This document shows positions 1-12,115 of a stretch of 64,000 nt of DNA, in pieces. The stretch comes from Gibbula magus (lineage: Eukaryota > Mollusca > Gastropoda > Trochida > Trochidae). The DNA lies in assembly GCA_936450465.1 (NCBI GenBank), contig OW388292.1, positions 29,152,368-29,216,367 of the forward strand, read 5' to 3'. Both the position numbers and the translations under genes were made by a program. The notes below the pieces were generated by a model that saw only the letters and a program-made list of their open reading frames with translations, had not been told where the DNA came from and made no database searches. The first letter of the stretch is position 1, and each line of letters begins with the position of its first letter.

Positions 1-656
1 AAGTTTGAAATGTGTGGATCATTGTGGCATGACTGAACAGTGCTATGGAACCAAAAGCACTTCTTTCAGCAGTTTATATAACGCGTCCTAATTGGGTCGT
101 TAGTATTGTCCAGTCAATGGTATGAATTGACTCGGAACAAATTAAACAAACATAATTGAAATAGGACAAGATAGGCCGCATGGTTTAGCAAATCAAATAT
201 ATGCACATGTATGTTTTAGGGTAGGGTTTTATCTAACTTATGTACAACCAGAACCACTGTTTAAACCGTTCATGCTGAAGCACTAACTACTATCTGGTGC
301 TTGGTAAGTTTGGTTTTATCTGGTCTGGGACTAGTACTCACACAGCTATTGTTAATACAAACTTATATACCCAATTCCATACCTACAATAAAAAACCTGA
401 TACCTTACCACTGTTCACTGTTAAGATTTTGACTCTAAATTAATTATGATATTAAGGAAAATGAAAGTTTGACATACATGTATCTAGTTACCTGGTAGCA
501 TTGTATCATCAGTTGCTATCAACACAACGTTTCCGTAATGACAAGTAAGGGGTAGTCTGTATACTTTCTAGATGATGCTTTAAGTACCGGCTTATAAACT
601 GAGGGAACATAAAATATTGAGGAAAAACCTGCATAATTCACATTTGAAGAATACTC

Positions 657-722
657 CGTAGCCTAATGTTATGGACACTTGATTGCAAACCGAAATGTCA
701 GTGGTTCGATCCCCGACTTTCG
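657..722 (+). repeat. tRNA-derived (SINE-like) fragment, Cys-tRNA-like
   Basis: An A-box-like stretch (TAGCCTAATGTTATGG, 659-674) is followed by an anticodon-arm-like TTGATTGCAAA resembling tRNA-Cys(GCA), and then by a good polymerase III B box, GGTTCGATCCC, at 703-713. The acceptor stem does not close and no CCA-ready 3' end is visible. It is therefore read as a degenerate tRNA pseudogene or the head of a tRNA-derived SINE, not a working tRNA gene. Confidence 0.5.
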
Positions 723-867
723 AGTGATATTTTTGTAAAATTTTTGTGTTGGAATTCTAAGATTATAATAATTTTATTATGTAAAATGTCTGCAATTTGA
801 AAAGAAGTTAGTTTAAAAATCACTTACTAATATTTGCGGTATATATGTGATTTAGAATATAAGGTCA

Positions 868-980
868 CTAAATCACAGATAGACATCATTACGAGTTATC
901 TAAATCACAGATAGACCTCATATGAGGTCTTTAAACCACAGATGGACCTCAAACGAGTCTTTAAGTTACAGATAGACCTA
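868..980. repeat. Minisatellite, ~32-bp unit, about 3.5 copies
   Basis: The phrase AAATCACAGATAGACCTCAT and its variants recur at about 869, 901, 933 and 964, a period of 31-32 bp, with each unit ending in a GAGGTCTTTAA-like stretch. The copies differ by several substitutions. The start of the array is diffuse and no function is visible. Confidence 0.75.
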
Positions 981-3900
981 CCTTGATGTCGCAAAGGTCC
1001 TACCTCCAGGTTACGGAACGGTGCTAAACAAAGGGATGTGATTTTTGGTTACTTTACCATTTAACTGTGACAAAAAACTGTAGCTGGTACATGCAATACT
1101 CACCCTGTCATCTTTAGTTTATACCTATCCCACTTGTGGCACAAGCATCAAGTGGACTTCATTAAGCATGAAAAGTTTGAGAAGCTCGTGCATTTCGTAC
1201 TGCAAAATAGAGTCATATAGCATGTCCAACTCGTGAATGTCGACACAGCAATATTATCAGTGAATTGCAGTGAAGGGAAGGAAGTGTATCAATTATGAAT
1301 TTGGAAACGGTACTCTTAATCAAGAATATCTCTCATTACAAATTCATCCTAATATTCGATATTCATGAGTAGGTTAAGTTGGTAACTAGTATGTATATTT
1401 TAGGCTCAAGAAATAAAATTGTTCATTACAAAAGTGCCTGTTTTATGTCGACAGTTGTTGTTGTCAGGGTAAGTACTCAATTAAATTAGATGAAAGCATT
1501 GATTAATTCTCATACACATAAATGTGAGATAAATGTTGTTCAGCACTCACGAGATTGTCATATATATTTGAATTTTCTATCAAAAGAAGTTGTCAAAACA
1601 TTTGACTATTTTCAACAATTAATATGTTTTCACATGATTCATCAAATGAACAATAAATAGTGTTTCTGCTACATTTCAGTCAAACGTATTATAAGTCAGT
1701 GATTCACTTTAAGCACTCGTGCATACATGTTAGTTTATCCATGACTGCTTCGATTCCTTTACATAATAAAATATATATCACCCTTTTACTGATCCACAAA
1801 TTCATAACTAGGAATAAACGGACAAAGTATTGCAAAGTGTAATAATGATGTCTACTTGAGTTCATTTATATTACTAACAGACGGCAATATTTTTTTTAAT
1901 GTTTTCAATTTATCTATATGCACCTGTATTATCTGTTTTTAAGTTGAGCAAATTCCGCAGGAGGTATTACTTAACATGCACAAAGTGAAAAACGTGTGAA
2001 TCATGCCCTTTTAAGTTATGCATGTGTGCTGGTCTCGTGATATAAATATCATAAATAGTGATGTTAATAACTGCTGCCAGGAAATGTAAAGCTGTAACGT
2101 CGCTGCTCAACGTATCTTGGACAGAGTCATCGTTATCTGCTGTCGTTGGAAACGTCATCCAATTCAAGTTGCTAAATATACACTTGTGTTGAGTGCCACC
2201 TTACCACTGTGGTTATTAAAGAGACCTAAATCAAACATGGACTGTAATTGGTCTTAGGGATTTCTAATAGGGGAATTGTTGTCAATTTACACGAAGTGAT
2301 CAAGAATACTATATAATTGAAGAATTAGCCCGATTCGTTTGTGTTTCTGACATGAGACAGGATTCATCGTGCTGTAGCATAGTAAATACTAAAACTACCA
2401 TGTACACAGGTACTGAGTCCTGTCCAGCGGAAGTTGGGCGTCAACAACCACCTTTTCCCAACAGAAAGCTGTTTTTCAACTTGGTGGGTCCGGAAACTGG
2501 TTAGGTTTAAATCATTATCCGTTCCTCTGAATTATGCTCATAATGTCAGCTTGTTTCAAGTTTTGGAAACTGGATAGCTAAAGTTCATAATCGCTTTGTC
2601 TTCGGAACCTGGCATATAACGTAAAGTTTGATACTTAACATTTCGGGACATACAATCGTTGATAGGGAGACAAGTCGTGAAGAAGATGTATTTCTACGTG
2701 GAAATAGAAAATCTGCACGAATGTATCCCACGTAACATCACAATGATAAAATGTATTAAGTGATGGTCTCCGAAATATGGACAATAGTATATGTAAGAAA
2801 CACGGGATGCTGAAGCAGGCGAACGCACCGTACATTGAACTTATTTTCTCCTCTTCTACATTTTCTTCTTGTCCGCTGCTCCTTCCAAATACCACGTGCT
2901 GCACCTGGAAGAGCTTCAGACGTGAAAGAAGGACCAGTTGAACACATACAGGTTTCTCTTCCAGCTGGTATAAATTTGCTCACTTATCAATGTTCTTATT
3001 TGGTAACGAAGTGACTGGATTTATTGAATTGACCACCTTAAATGAATTTGGAAACGAACCAAAGTCTAATGAGATGTTGCTACAACTGTTGGTAACTCAG
3101 TGTGCCAACCAGCTGGTCTGTAGCCTAGTTTTGCCTGTAGCATTGGTCGAAATTAGAGAATTACTGGTTGGCTGACCATTATTCACAGAGTACTTGATTC
3201 AGAAATGAATTGAATGTGACATTTCTTTAGAAGGGAAACTAAGTACTTGGTAGTAAGATAATTATTTTGCCCATTGTTTTCAAAGAACGGAAAAGGCTTT
3301 ATGGCTTTTTGTTATATCATGTCATTCAGTTCATACGATTGTTCTTTAAAAACGTCTTTGCCACTGTTACTTCCTTTCAATGTTGTTGCATCAATCTAGA
3401 TCAGATCTAAAGGCCCATTCTCACTGTACGATTTGTAGCTTCAACTAGTTGGCTTAATGTTTTAATTCAGTTGCAATGTGATTCGTATCAACTTATCAAC
3501 TGAACTGCACAAATTCATGCCGATACTTCATATTGTGATGACTAATCGTATCATGTGAACAGGTCTTTTACTGTCTTTATCTAACAGTCCTAAGGAATCA
3601 TTTAACTATTCCTAAACACTGCTTTTTAATAGATAAGTGTTAAGCTTCCATATTTGCCATAATAAATAATGGCATCCAGAAATGTCTTCTCAAACTATTC
3701 CACTTGTATATTGAATGCAATTCAAACGATATGGCCTTATTGCGAACACGTGCAAAATGACCCGACACGTGGCGAGAAAAAGATAACATAGTAGATTGCC
3801 GCATGATGTATATGTTAGATCATTATGGGATCATACACTGGAGTCATAAAGCGTGATGATAGAGAGATAGATAACACCTTTGCACGCTTCTTACTGCATT

Positions 3901-4012
3901 ATGTACTTATAAAAGGCTGTGATGGCTTAATGATAACACCATGTTACGTATTGTATGTCTAATATGTGTTATGCACGTGTTATATGCGAGTAATTGCCTT
4001 TATTACGCGCCC
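981..4012. other. No recognisable gene or repeat
   Basis: This AT-rich stretch contains only short chance frames of 60-90 codons on both strands, without domain motifs, splice context or a sister copy elsewhere in the window. I see nothing in it that I can assign. Confidence 0.5.
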
Positions 4013-4040
4013 GTGTAAGATATTGCAGTGTAATATTTAT

Positions 4041-4130
4041 ACGGCAATATTACACTAGTGTAATACCGCCGCACGTATGACGTCACAATAGTTTGCGGTT
4101 ATGACGTCACAATGGGAATAACGTCGTCAC
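4041..4130. promoter_or_regulatory. Cluster of CRE-like palindromes (TGACGTCA)
   Basis: Two perfect TGACGTCA sites lie at 4078-4085 and 4102-4109, each followed by CAAT. A degraded third, CGTCGTCACAATGG, follows at about 4122. Just upstream sits the palindrome TACACTAGTGTA (4051-4062). TGACGTCA is the CREB/ATF consensus. Here the sites are probably part of a small repetitive element, because a related stretch with TTGCGGTT next to TGACGTCA recurs at 48625-48650. Regulatory function is not shown. Confidence 0.35.
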
Positions 4131-4212
4131 AATGGTATGGGACTTGCGGGAATCACAGTTTCAGAGCTATGTCAGCTATTTCGCTGGATCGAGGTGGGCG
4201 AGTAATAAACAG

Positions 4213-4327
4213 AATACTGAACTTCCTTCTATTTAACACCATCTTTATTAAACTCGTGAATGATTGGTATCAAACTCGCTTTCGCTCGTTTAATAAAAAT
4301 GGTATTAAATAGAAGGTCGTTTAGTAT
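4213..4327. repeat. Fold-back element (hairpin MITE-like)
   Basis: Left arm 4226-4253 and right arm 4288-4315 are inverted repeats matching at 26 of 28 positions. Weaker complementarity extends outwards to about 4213 and 4327. The 34-base spacer is rich in CGAAAGCGAG-like sequence. Such a long, nearly perfect hairpin is typical of fold-back MITEs. No target duplication was recognised. Confidence 0.65.
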
Positions 4328-5725
4328 CCTCTATCTATCAAACCATTCTGAAGAAACCAAAATCTTGGTCCAAGTTTTCAATTTGTTACTGTGATACTTG
4401 ATGTTAAGAACGATGTGCACACGTCCAGGTGTACTGCTGTTGATACATGACAGTATGGATTTGTGTGTTGCTGTGCAAAAACTTCGATTTCATGGATATT
4501 CGTTTGATTGACAATTGTCATTATAGTACTTCCCGCTGAAGAAAACCAATTACACAGTGATCGATAACGAATGTTTTTAAAGGCATACTTCATCGCATTT
4601 AAATTCTCAGTGTTAGCTTCAAATCATTGTAAATTAATTATCTGATTTTGAAACAACCCCGCGACATTTTGCCGATGAAATCATTCCTTGAAAATGTATT
4701 TGAGATACATGATTGATAAAACAAATGTTTTCACTGTCCACTGTAAACGTTTCCTTCAATATCATTTCTATAGTTTTAACTGATAACATCTGATTAAATT
4801 TGGTGTTTTGTTTTGTAATGAAATCGTGAAATAGAATGTGATACAAACGTTTAGAAACTTTAGAAACATAACAGATTTAAATCGCAGGAACGAATTGACG
4901 CAGAGATCTATTCTGAGATCTATTACAAATGGATATTCATAGTTTCATCTTTATTAGAGAACTGTCAATTACGGAAAAAAGGGTTATCTGAGTTATGTTT
5001 CAATTTGCTCTGTTTAAGCTTTTTCAAAATTCATTATTCTCATAATAAGTGTAAATATGTTTTGGGAAGAAAATCAAGAATCTTCAGTTAATGAAATCTC
5101 AATGATATGACATCACTGAGAACATAGCTGACAATGATATGATGTTAAGTTGATGACGTAACGATGCCATTATTACATATTACACACTGATATACCTTTA
5201 CATCAATCACTGACATCACTGCTAAAGAAGCCTAACCCAGTTTCTGGTTATGAAATATTAATTATTTTACTGATAATTCTAAAATGATGATTTTGAATGA
5301 TTAATGAAAATACACAGAGTTTCACATGAGAAAACAAGTTATCAACATACGTTTATTTTAAGTAATGAGTAACACATATCCGAGGAGATGTTTATCCTTG
5401 CTTCAGGAGATCCTACACATGTTCTTGTATTAACGATAGAACAAACATTGCTACAACATCTGTACAGCATGCGCACAACCTGGATTGGATCAGGTGGGTT
5501 ATTTCTACTGACACTAATCCAGTAAAGCCAACCAACTGATTCCATCATTCCGCCATCCTAATCTGATGTTTTTATTGGTAATTGGTTTTTCATGTCCGAA
5601 AAAATACAGAACTATCATTACATGCATTATTGCTACAAAGAGAACGTTTTTGATATATATGAAAACAATATCAAATGTTGTTCGGGAATAGTATGCTCTG
5701 TAATGAAAGGCATATGTTTATTCAC
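4328..5725. other. No recognisable gene
   Basis: AT-rich DNA with only short unsupported frames. Around 5098-5230 it is rich in GATGACATCA-like words, a composition echoed at 47210-47340, but I could not align the two stretches as one repeat. Confidence 0.4.
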
Positions 5726-5729
5726 AGGC

Positions 5730-6020
5730 ACACAAGAAACGATACCACGCAAAATACAAGATAGTTCAATCAACGACTGACACAGAGTTACATCATGTCT
5801 TCAGAAGCACCTATACTAAATTTGAAATTTCAATAAATTATCCTTTCATATTTCTGAATAAACACACGTTATAAGAAATCGTCGTTTTTAAATCTCCTTA
5901 ATTAGAGTAGATGGGAGGGTCAAACATGAGATGTTGGCTTATTCTATGACGTCCTCCAGTAAAGATGCGTCAACAAATTTAAGTCCAAGAAGGTACATTA
6001 TGCCGACAGCATCTTATATT
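5730..6020 (+). repeat. Module M8: remnant of a preceding tandem unit
   Basis: Two blocks match unit E in the same order. The block at about 5745-5805 (CAAAATACAAGATAGTTCAA, then GAGTTACATCATGTCTTCA) matches 56560-56630. The block at about 5950-6015 (AAAGATGCGTCAACA, then AAGAAGGTACATTATG) matches about 56775-56840. This implies that a duplicated unit older than A lies at the left edge of the array. No coding function is evident. Confidence 0.5.
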
Positions 6021-6043
6021 AACAGTTATTTCCATATGTTATA

Positions 6044-6236
6044 CACTGTCGGCCAAAAGAAACGCCTACTAGATATCTTATCAGATATCGTAAAAACTAT
6101 AATGAACACTTTAGCAATATTATAGCATAATGAAGTTGCACTATTTCTGCATAATATATTTGAATTTCAGAAGTTCATGTCACGAAAGAATGGCGATTGT
6201 TGAAAATCAAGTACGCGTTTCTTTTGGCCGACAGTG
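6044..6236. mobile_element. Tc1/mariner-like MITE, 193 bp
   Basis: The 22-bp terminal inverted repeats at 6044-6065 and 6215-6236 are perfect and begin CACTGTCGGCCAAAAGAAAC. TA dinucleotides flank both ends (6042-6043 and 6237-6238), as expected from a TA target duplication of the Tc1/mariner superfamily. There is no room for a transposase, so this is a non-autonomous derivative. The perfect termini suggest a fairly recent insertion. Confidence 0.8.
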
Positions 6237-6893
6237 TAAAATTTTATCGGTTTCAGCATCCCATGGGTCTTTTAACATATATGAAATATTAAGTATCATA
6301 CTCTGTGAATTAAATTTTGTATTTCTCTTCACGAGATATATCCTCATCAAAGACATTAAAAATCGATTAAATCGAGCAGAAATATTTTGTGATTTTGTTG
6401 ATAATTTAGTATCGTTTCTTTTCCCCCCTCGGGGTATACTGATAATTTAAAGATCCATATAGAACATACAGAAACTGTCCACACAGAAATATACTAGCTG
6501 AAGAAACTGTACGCAAAAAAACCTCAACAAAATAGCCACATGATATTAACATCTTTTTAAAATTCAGAATTGGAATAAAGCTAAGCAAGAACTGACAACT
6601 AAGTGATACACTTTAAAACTGAATTTTCAGACCACATTAAAATTTCCGAGATGATGGCGTCAGAAGATTAAAATGCCTATCAAATGAGCATATAAGGTTT
6701 CGGGAATAGCCCGCCGTGTCCTCTCCAAATCTCATTCATCATCCAAATCGAATTCATGGATGTTATCTAGAGAATGCTGAAGACGGCGTAGACGGTACTA
6801 CATTGATTAAAACATACAGTAACACAATATAAGTCCATTGACCGTCACCATTAGTGTACTGTCATGAGCATTTAAAGGCTTCCAATATTTGCC

Positions 6894-6931
6894 GTATTCA
6901 AAAGCTGGTTTTAGTATCAGCTTTTGAATAC
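6894..6931. repeat. Perfect 14-bp hairpin
   Basis: The arms GTATTCAAAAGCTG (6894-6907) and CAGCTTTTGAATAC (6918-6931) are perfectly complementary around a 10-base loop. The paralogous position in unit B (about 20440-20480) does not form it, so it arose or was lost after duplication. Confidence 0.6.
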
Positions 6932-8444
6932 AACCGGTATTGTTGTATATGACTGTATTTGAAATAATCATTTAATTTAGGTGCTTATTTTCGAAACATA
7001 CCAATGCTGTTCTGACAAAAATAAGGTCATTGTCAAAAAGCGTATGATTGTTCTGAAGCTACGTAAAGAAGGCAAACAGAACAATTAAGCTGACAAATGC
7101 AGACTTCATCGAGTCGACGGAGTGTGGGAATATCACGTGACCTAAAGCTGTCAAGGTGTTGGAGACGATACGACGGTGTATCAACATGGAGGTGACGGTA
7201 AGGTTCCTGGAACTGATACTGGTCAAAACAAGTAATACCATGTTTACTAAAAGCAGATCTGTTGCAATATGCACACCTGGGCAACACGTTAATTGGTCAA
7301 TGATTAAAGAAGGTCATGATGTTTGAACGTATTGTATTGTCCCCATTGATTTTCCTCAAATATGCCATTTGAAACTTTTACAACAGTTATGATATTGTTT
7401 ATTCTTACCTAACTATTCAGAGAATTTACTTGAAAAAATTAAATGCTATATCAGATACTTTATCACCATTTTCGCTTTTGTGTGATAATTAGCTACCTAA
7501 TTTCAACAAGGAAATAATACGAAATTGAAAATGTTTTACATCTACATATTGCAGGTCAAACGCCTAACAATTCAAAACCATAAATACATTTTGTTCTGTT
7601 TTAACATATGCTCCTTTTTTTTTTACCCCAACAAGACTTGATCGATTGGATAATATGGTTTGTTTGAAACAAGTGAATCTCTCCCCCAATTACCGCTGTT
7701 CGACTGCAAACACTGAAGCGTGGAAGGACGTTCAAAGGATTATGTAACACATGCGTTGCTTCCGCTGTAGGGCCAATTTAATCCTTTTCATGTATAGAAT
7801 ATGACTTGATTGGGCGATTCAGGCTATGTATGATTACTAACCACTATAATGCGAAATATCTTCCGCTGTTAGATGCTTTTTATTCAAGGGAACAATCTGT
7901 CTTGCAATCGTTTACTACATCAGAGGAATCCATAATTCTATCAAATTACGTGCACTCAATAATTTGAGATAATCTTTAAAAACATTTAATTTTTTGCAAT
8001 CTTTTCTGAATAAGATTATCAATTTTACAAAATAACTCTAATGGTACATGCAGTCTAGAATAACAAAAACTACATTCATATTTCATTCATATACATATTT
8101 TGTATACAATCCTACAACTCTAGGCCTGTTTTTGTACACATCAGAATCGAATAGATAGAAAATGTCTTGGGATCTCGGGTCATAGTCAATTCATAATCCT
8201 TTTCGAGACGAAGTCATTGCGGGGAACTCTAATCAAGGCAGAACATATGCAGCACTAAGTGACCCAATAGCTTGACCGAGACCTCGACAATGCGAGGTCC
8301 AACAAGTGGTTGTTTAGATAATGTTTACAATCCGGAAACTGCAAAAGCTTGGTCAAATTTAAGAAATTACATTCTTACTTGGAAACGACAATCAGTTAGG
8401 AATAACCTTACAATTTATTCAATAACAGGAACAACTTTAGTTTT

Positions 8445-9460
8445 GCAAAGGAAATATACTATCTAATAATGATTTAGATTTACTGTAACACGACGCAATT
8501 TCAGTCCGAGCAAAAGTGTTCAGCAAACATTTTGTGCAAAATGTTGGCCCATAAAATCCATACCATGTAAAGCTTATTTTAGATGGACTTCCGTATAAGA
8601 CATTAATATTGACATTTCGATAATTGATAAACAATTTCGAGATTCGTTGGCAGATAACACTCTTCCTTGTTATCTCCGTATGTCATTTCTTAAGCCGTAG
8701 CTGTCATTTATTAGGCCAAAGGTTTCTTCAATAATTCCTCGGAATTTTTCGTTTTTGTGTCGTTGGATTTTAAAGAATGAATAACTTCACTTTATACAAT
8801 GTCATGTAATACAATACATGTCCCCACAGATGAAGTATTATGAGATGTACTTTCATATTATAAAGTATTTTCAAGGTTTATACAGATATGTCTTAAATGA
8901 CATGTCCTCACATTGCCTACAACTCGTTAAACCTCACACTTGCACCAAGAACAGAGGATTCTTTAGGTTTGCAAAAGAAATATACTATTAATAATGACTT
9001 TACTGTAAAATGACCAATTTAATTTCAAGCAAAACTGTTGAATTTGCAGGGATTTTGTGTAAAATATTTGCCTTCATAATCCGTATTAGTAAACTTGTTT
9101 TTCTTTAGGAATGAGCTCGTATAAGACATTGAACGTTTTGATAATGGATAAAACATTTCGAGGTTCATTGACAGATAACACTCTTCCTTGTTAACTCCGA
9201 GTGTCAGTTAAGCCGTAGCTGTCACATATCAGGCTAAAGGTTTCTCCAAGAATTCCTCAGCATTTTTCGTTTTTGCGTTGTTGGATTTTAAAGAATGGAG
9301 ACCTTCACTTGAGACAATGTCAGATTACGATATTACATTTTTCGCAAAAGAAATATTATCAGATGCACTTTCATATTATTAAGTTATGTTCAAGGTTTAG
9401 ACAGATATGTCTTAAATAGCATGTCCTACAACTCGTTTGCTTTCACCTCATATACAATTT
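8445..9460. repeat. Tandem duplication, ~525-bp unit (module M9), two copies
   Basis: The first copy (about 8445-8960) and second copy (about 8970-9460) share a run of landmarks in the same order: GAAATATACTAT, GCAAAACTGTT-like, GACAGATAACACTCTTCCTT, GCCGTAGCTGTCA, and TTAAATGACATGTCC or TTAAATAGCATGTCC. Unit B has only one copy, at about 21990-22450, so the duplication is specific to A or was reduced in B. The GTAGCTGTCA block recurs again, weakly, at about 10700 and 23140. No coding frame is conserved across the copies. Confidence 0.75.
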
Positions 9461-10329
9461 AAAATTGCAGCAGAAAAGGATTATTAAATTGATCAGGTAA
9501 ATCGTTTTGGTTGGTAAAGGGTTTTATTAGTATTGCTTATATACATTTACGAGATTAAATAATTTTTCAATTTCCCATACAAACATTAATTGATTGATTC
9601 ATTGACACCAATATTCATATCGAAAAGGAATCGAGAACGGCGAATACCACCATATTTAAAACTTAAACCGTATACCTAATAGGACTTAGGCCCCCAGTTT
9701 GATGCACTTCAATGAACAACATTAGTTTCTGTTCAAATGTTTTTCATTATCTTACCCTTTATCACCATAAATCCACATGAAAAGTTTGACCAGAAAAGAT
9801 GTGAGAAGAGGCATAATATAATGTGTGCATTTGTTTGTAGTGCAGTATTTACTTCCTGAACATGTTAGGAAAGGTTGAAATGCAAACTAAAAAGCCACTG
9901 GAATAAATGAAGAAAATTCAAGTTTGATTTTATTTGCTGTATTTTTTTTCATTTCCGGAGTTGTTAGACTTCACCAATGATATTTTTAAATGATATTTTC
10001 TTGTTTACGTTATCATTGATTTCCATGTGTATAAAAATGGAAAACACTGAAGTGTGTATTCAAGTGTCAATAGAAGTTCATTTTTTACATGTCTTGCTTA
10101 ACAGAAGTGAGTTTAATTTGCACTAACATGAAAAATCAAGTGTGCACTATTGAATGAACAAACAATTGCTTAATGATACTTAGGGCCAACCCACAAAACA
10201 GTTTATTTTATGTATCATTACGTTGTAGTTCACCTAGTAGTCCATCAAATTTACATGCACAAAGTACAGGAGGACGATTCCAGAGCACCATCAGGCTTGC
10301 AAAGTAACTTGTTCAAGCCGAATCATTAA

Positions 10330-10640
10330 TCATGAACATCACCTATATGTAAATTGTAAATTTACGTCGTCAGCCTCAATAATGGAACACTACCTGAAAT
10401 ACGCACATCTTGATATTGTCAACCTTTCGTCCAAGGTTGATGGCCTTATTGAAATGTCAACCCTGATAGTCAAAATTTACAACCGATTCCAGGAGTAATA
10501 GCTACTTTCACTCTCATCGACTGAAGGCAAGAACGTAAAGTGGAATCTGTTGAACCTCGTCATTTTCATTTATTCGGCTCTGAAGCTTAATTTGACGCTA
10601 ATTGGAAATCATTCTCTCTTATATAGTCCCCATACTTCAT
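10330..10640 (+). repeat. Module M1, plus-strand orientation (unit A)
   Basis: This is the reverse complement of the M1 module seen at 14.7, 26.9, 37.4 and 46.4 kb. Shared landmarks in order are CCTCAATAATGG, GTCAACCTTTCGTCC, TGATGGCCTTATTGAA, TGATAGTCAA, CAGGAGTAATAGCTACTTTC and GACGCTAATTGGAAATCATT. Homology fades after about 10640. M1 in both orientations shows that it was duplicated or moved independently of the large tandem units. Confidence 0.65.
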
Positions 10641-11879
10641 TGAAGGGTGCTTAAGCTATCACTAGATGCTTATAGATAACGCTCATCCTCCGAGTGTCAG
10701 GTTCTTAAGCTGTAGCTGTCAATCATTAGACCAATAAAAGGGTGCTTCTAGAATTAGTTATTCAAAGATTCATTGACAGTGCGGTGTTAGCAATATGTAT
10801 GTATAGACATTGTCATTTGTCAGGAGCCAATCTCCTGGCTGAGAGAAATAAGTGCGATAGATTCGTGTAGTATCTGGTGGCAGCCATCCCAAATTCATCT
10901 CCTTCAATCCTTGCACTTTGTTAGAATTCATAACGCTTTATAAAAGTACCATGACGTAACGAACATTTCTTCAACTTAATCATGTCAATGGCCATAAAAC
11001 GTGTAAGCAATGAAGATTAAGATGTCAAATGAGTTAATTGTTCTATCAATATTCTCTGGCTCTGGTCATTGCACTGGTCCCAGTGGTTTACTAATATATA
11101 ATAACTACAACACATGCTGATCGAGATTAGCTCGGAACTGAAAGATGATATTCAGATATCTAAAATTGATAACTCATTATTCTAAAGTATATCTTACACC
11201 ATACACTATGCATACAATGCGTCAAGTCATGGCTATCTGTGTGTTATGACTGCAAGTTTGTAAATTTGCCAACATCAGTGTATTAAAATACCTTGTTTCA
11301 ATTGCTAAAATCGAGTTGAAATTTGAAAACAGTTAGAGTTATCATTTATCAGAAGAATACCTGTTCGACGTATTTGTTCTGTACAAAGCCAGTGGATGAC
11401 AGGAGATCCATGTTTTATAGCATATATATCACTTCATTCAAAATGATAAGAATATATTAATTGAAAGCTATTTACTGATCCAATAGATAATTGGACTTAG
11501 TATCAGCCAGGACCTGACATGAATCTTGACTTGACTTGACACGCACTTGAATTATCTTAAATCCAAACTTAATTCATTCTTAAAATGATTACGATCATCA
11601 ATTTAGCATTTGAAATAAATCCATTAAAAGATGAAGAATAACTTATGGAAACAATATATACAGGTTTGTGGTTATCAACAAAGTCTATGCATCAAATATA
11701 CATACCAGTATATGTATATACATTCTTCATATTCAGGGATTTCATTAATTTCCATTTATCCTTTTCCATCCAACAATTAAGTTATGCCAGAAATGGTATA
11801 AGCATAATTCCAAGTATAAATTTATGATAAGTGTATAGTTATTAGGCATATGTTCATGCTCGTCCAATGCCACTCTGTT

Positions 11880-12115
11880 TTGCATTCGGTGAGAAACATG
11901 GCGTTATCTATAGTGCCATTTACCCCCTCTCTCCTCTAATCTTAGTTCTCATGTGGAAACAGACTGTACAAGAACAAGATAAGGAAAATAAATTCAAATG
12001 ATATGAAAGCTGCTTATTGAAAAGCACCAAATGCCCTGGTGAATTGATTATTGTAATATTATAAATGTTTAAAGAAAATACATGTCATTTATGAATAACG
12101 CACATTCTAAATGCC
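11880..12115 (+). repeat. Module M12 (unit A copy)
   Basis: The phrase GGCGTTATCTATAGTGCCAT, a CCCCCTCTCTCCTCTAATCT tract, TTGAAAAGCACCAAATGCCC and TATGAATAACGCACATT recur in the same order in unit B (24365-24610) and, more weakly, at the start of unit E (45355-45545). A matches B at roughly 85% by eye. Non-coding as far as can be seen. Confidence 0.6.

Noticed and set aside
7033..7287. Overlapping minus-strand frames shared with unit B (20550-20798)
   Set aside because: Two different frames are open in A and only one fully in B. Conservation is at DNA level, as expected from recent duplication, with no codon bias in the changes that I could establish.
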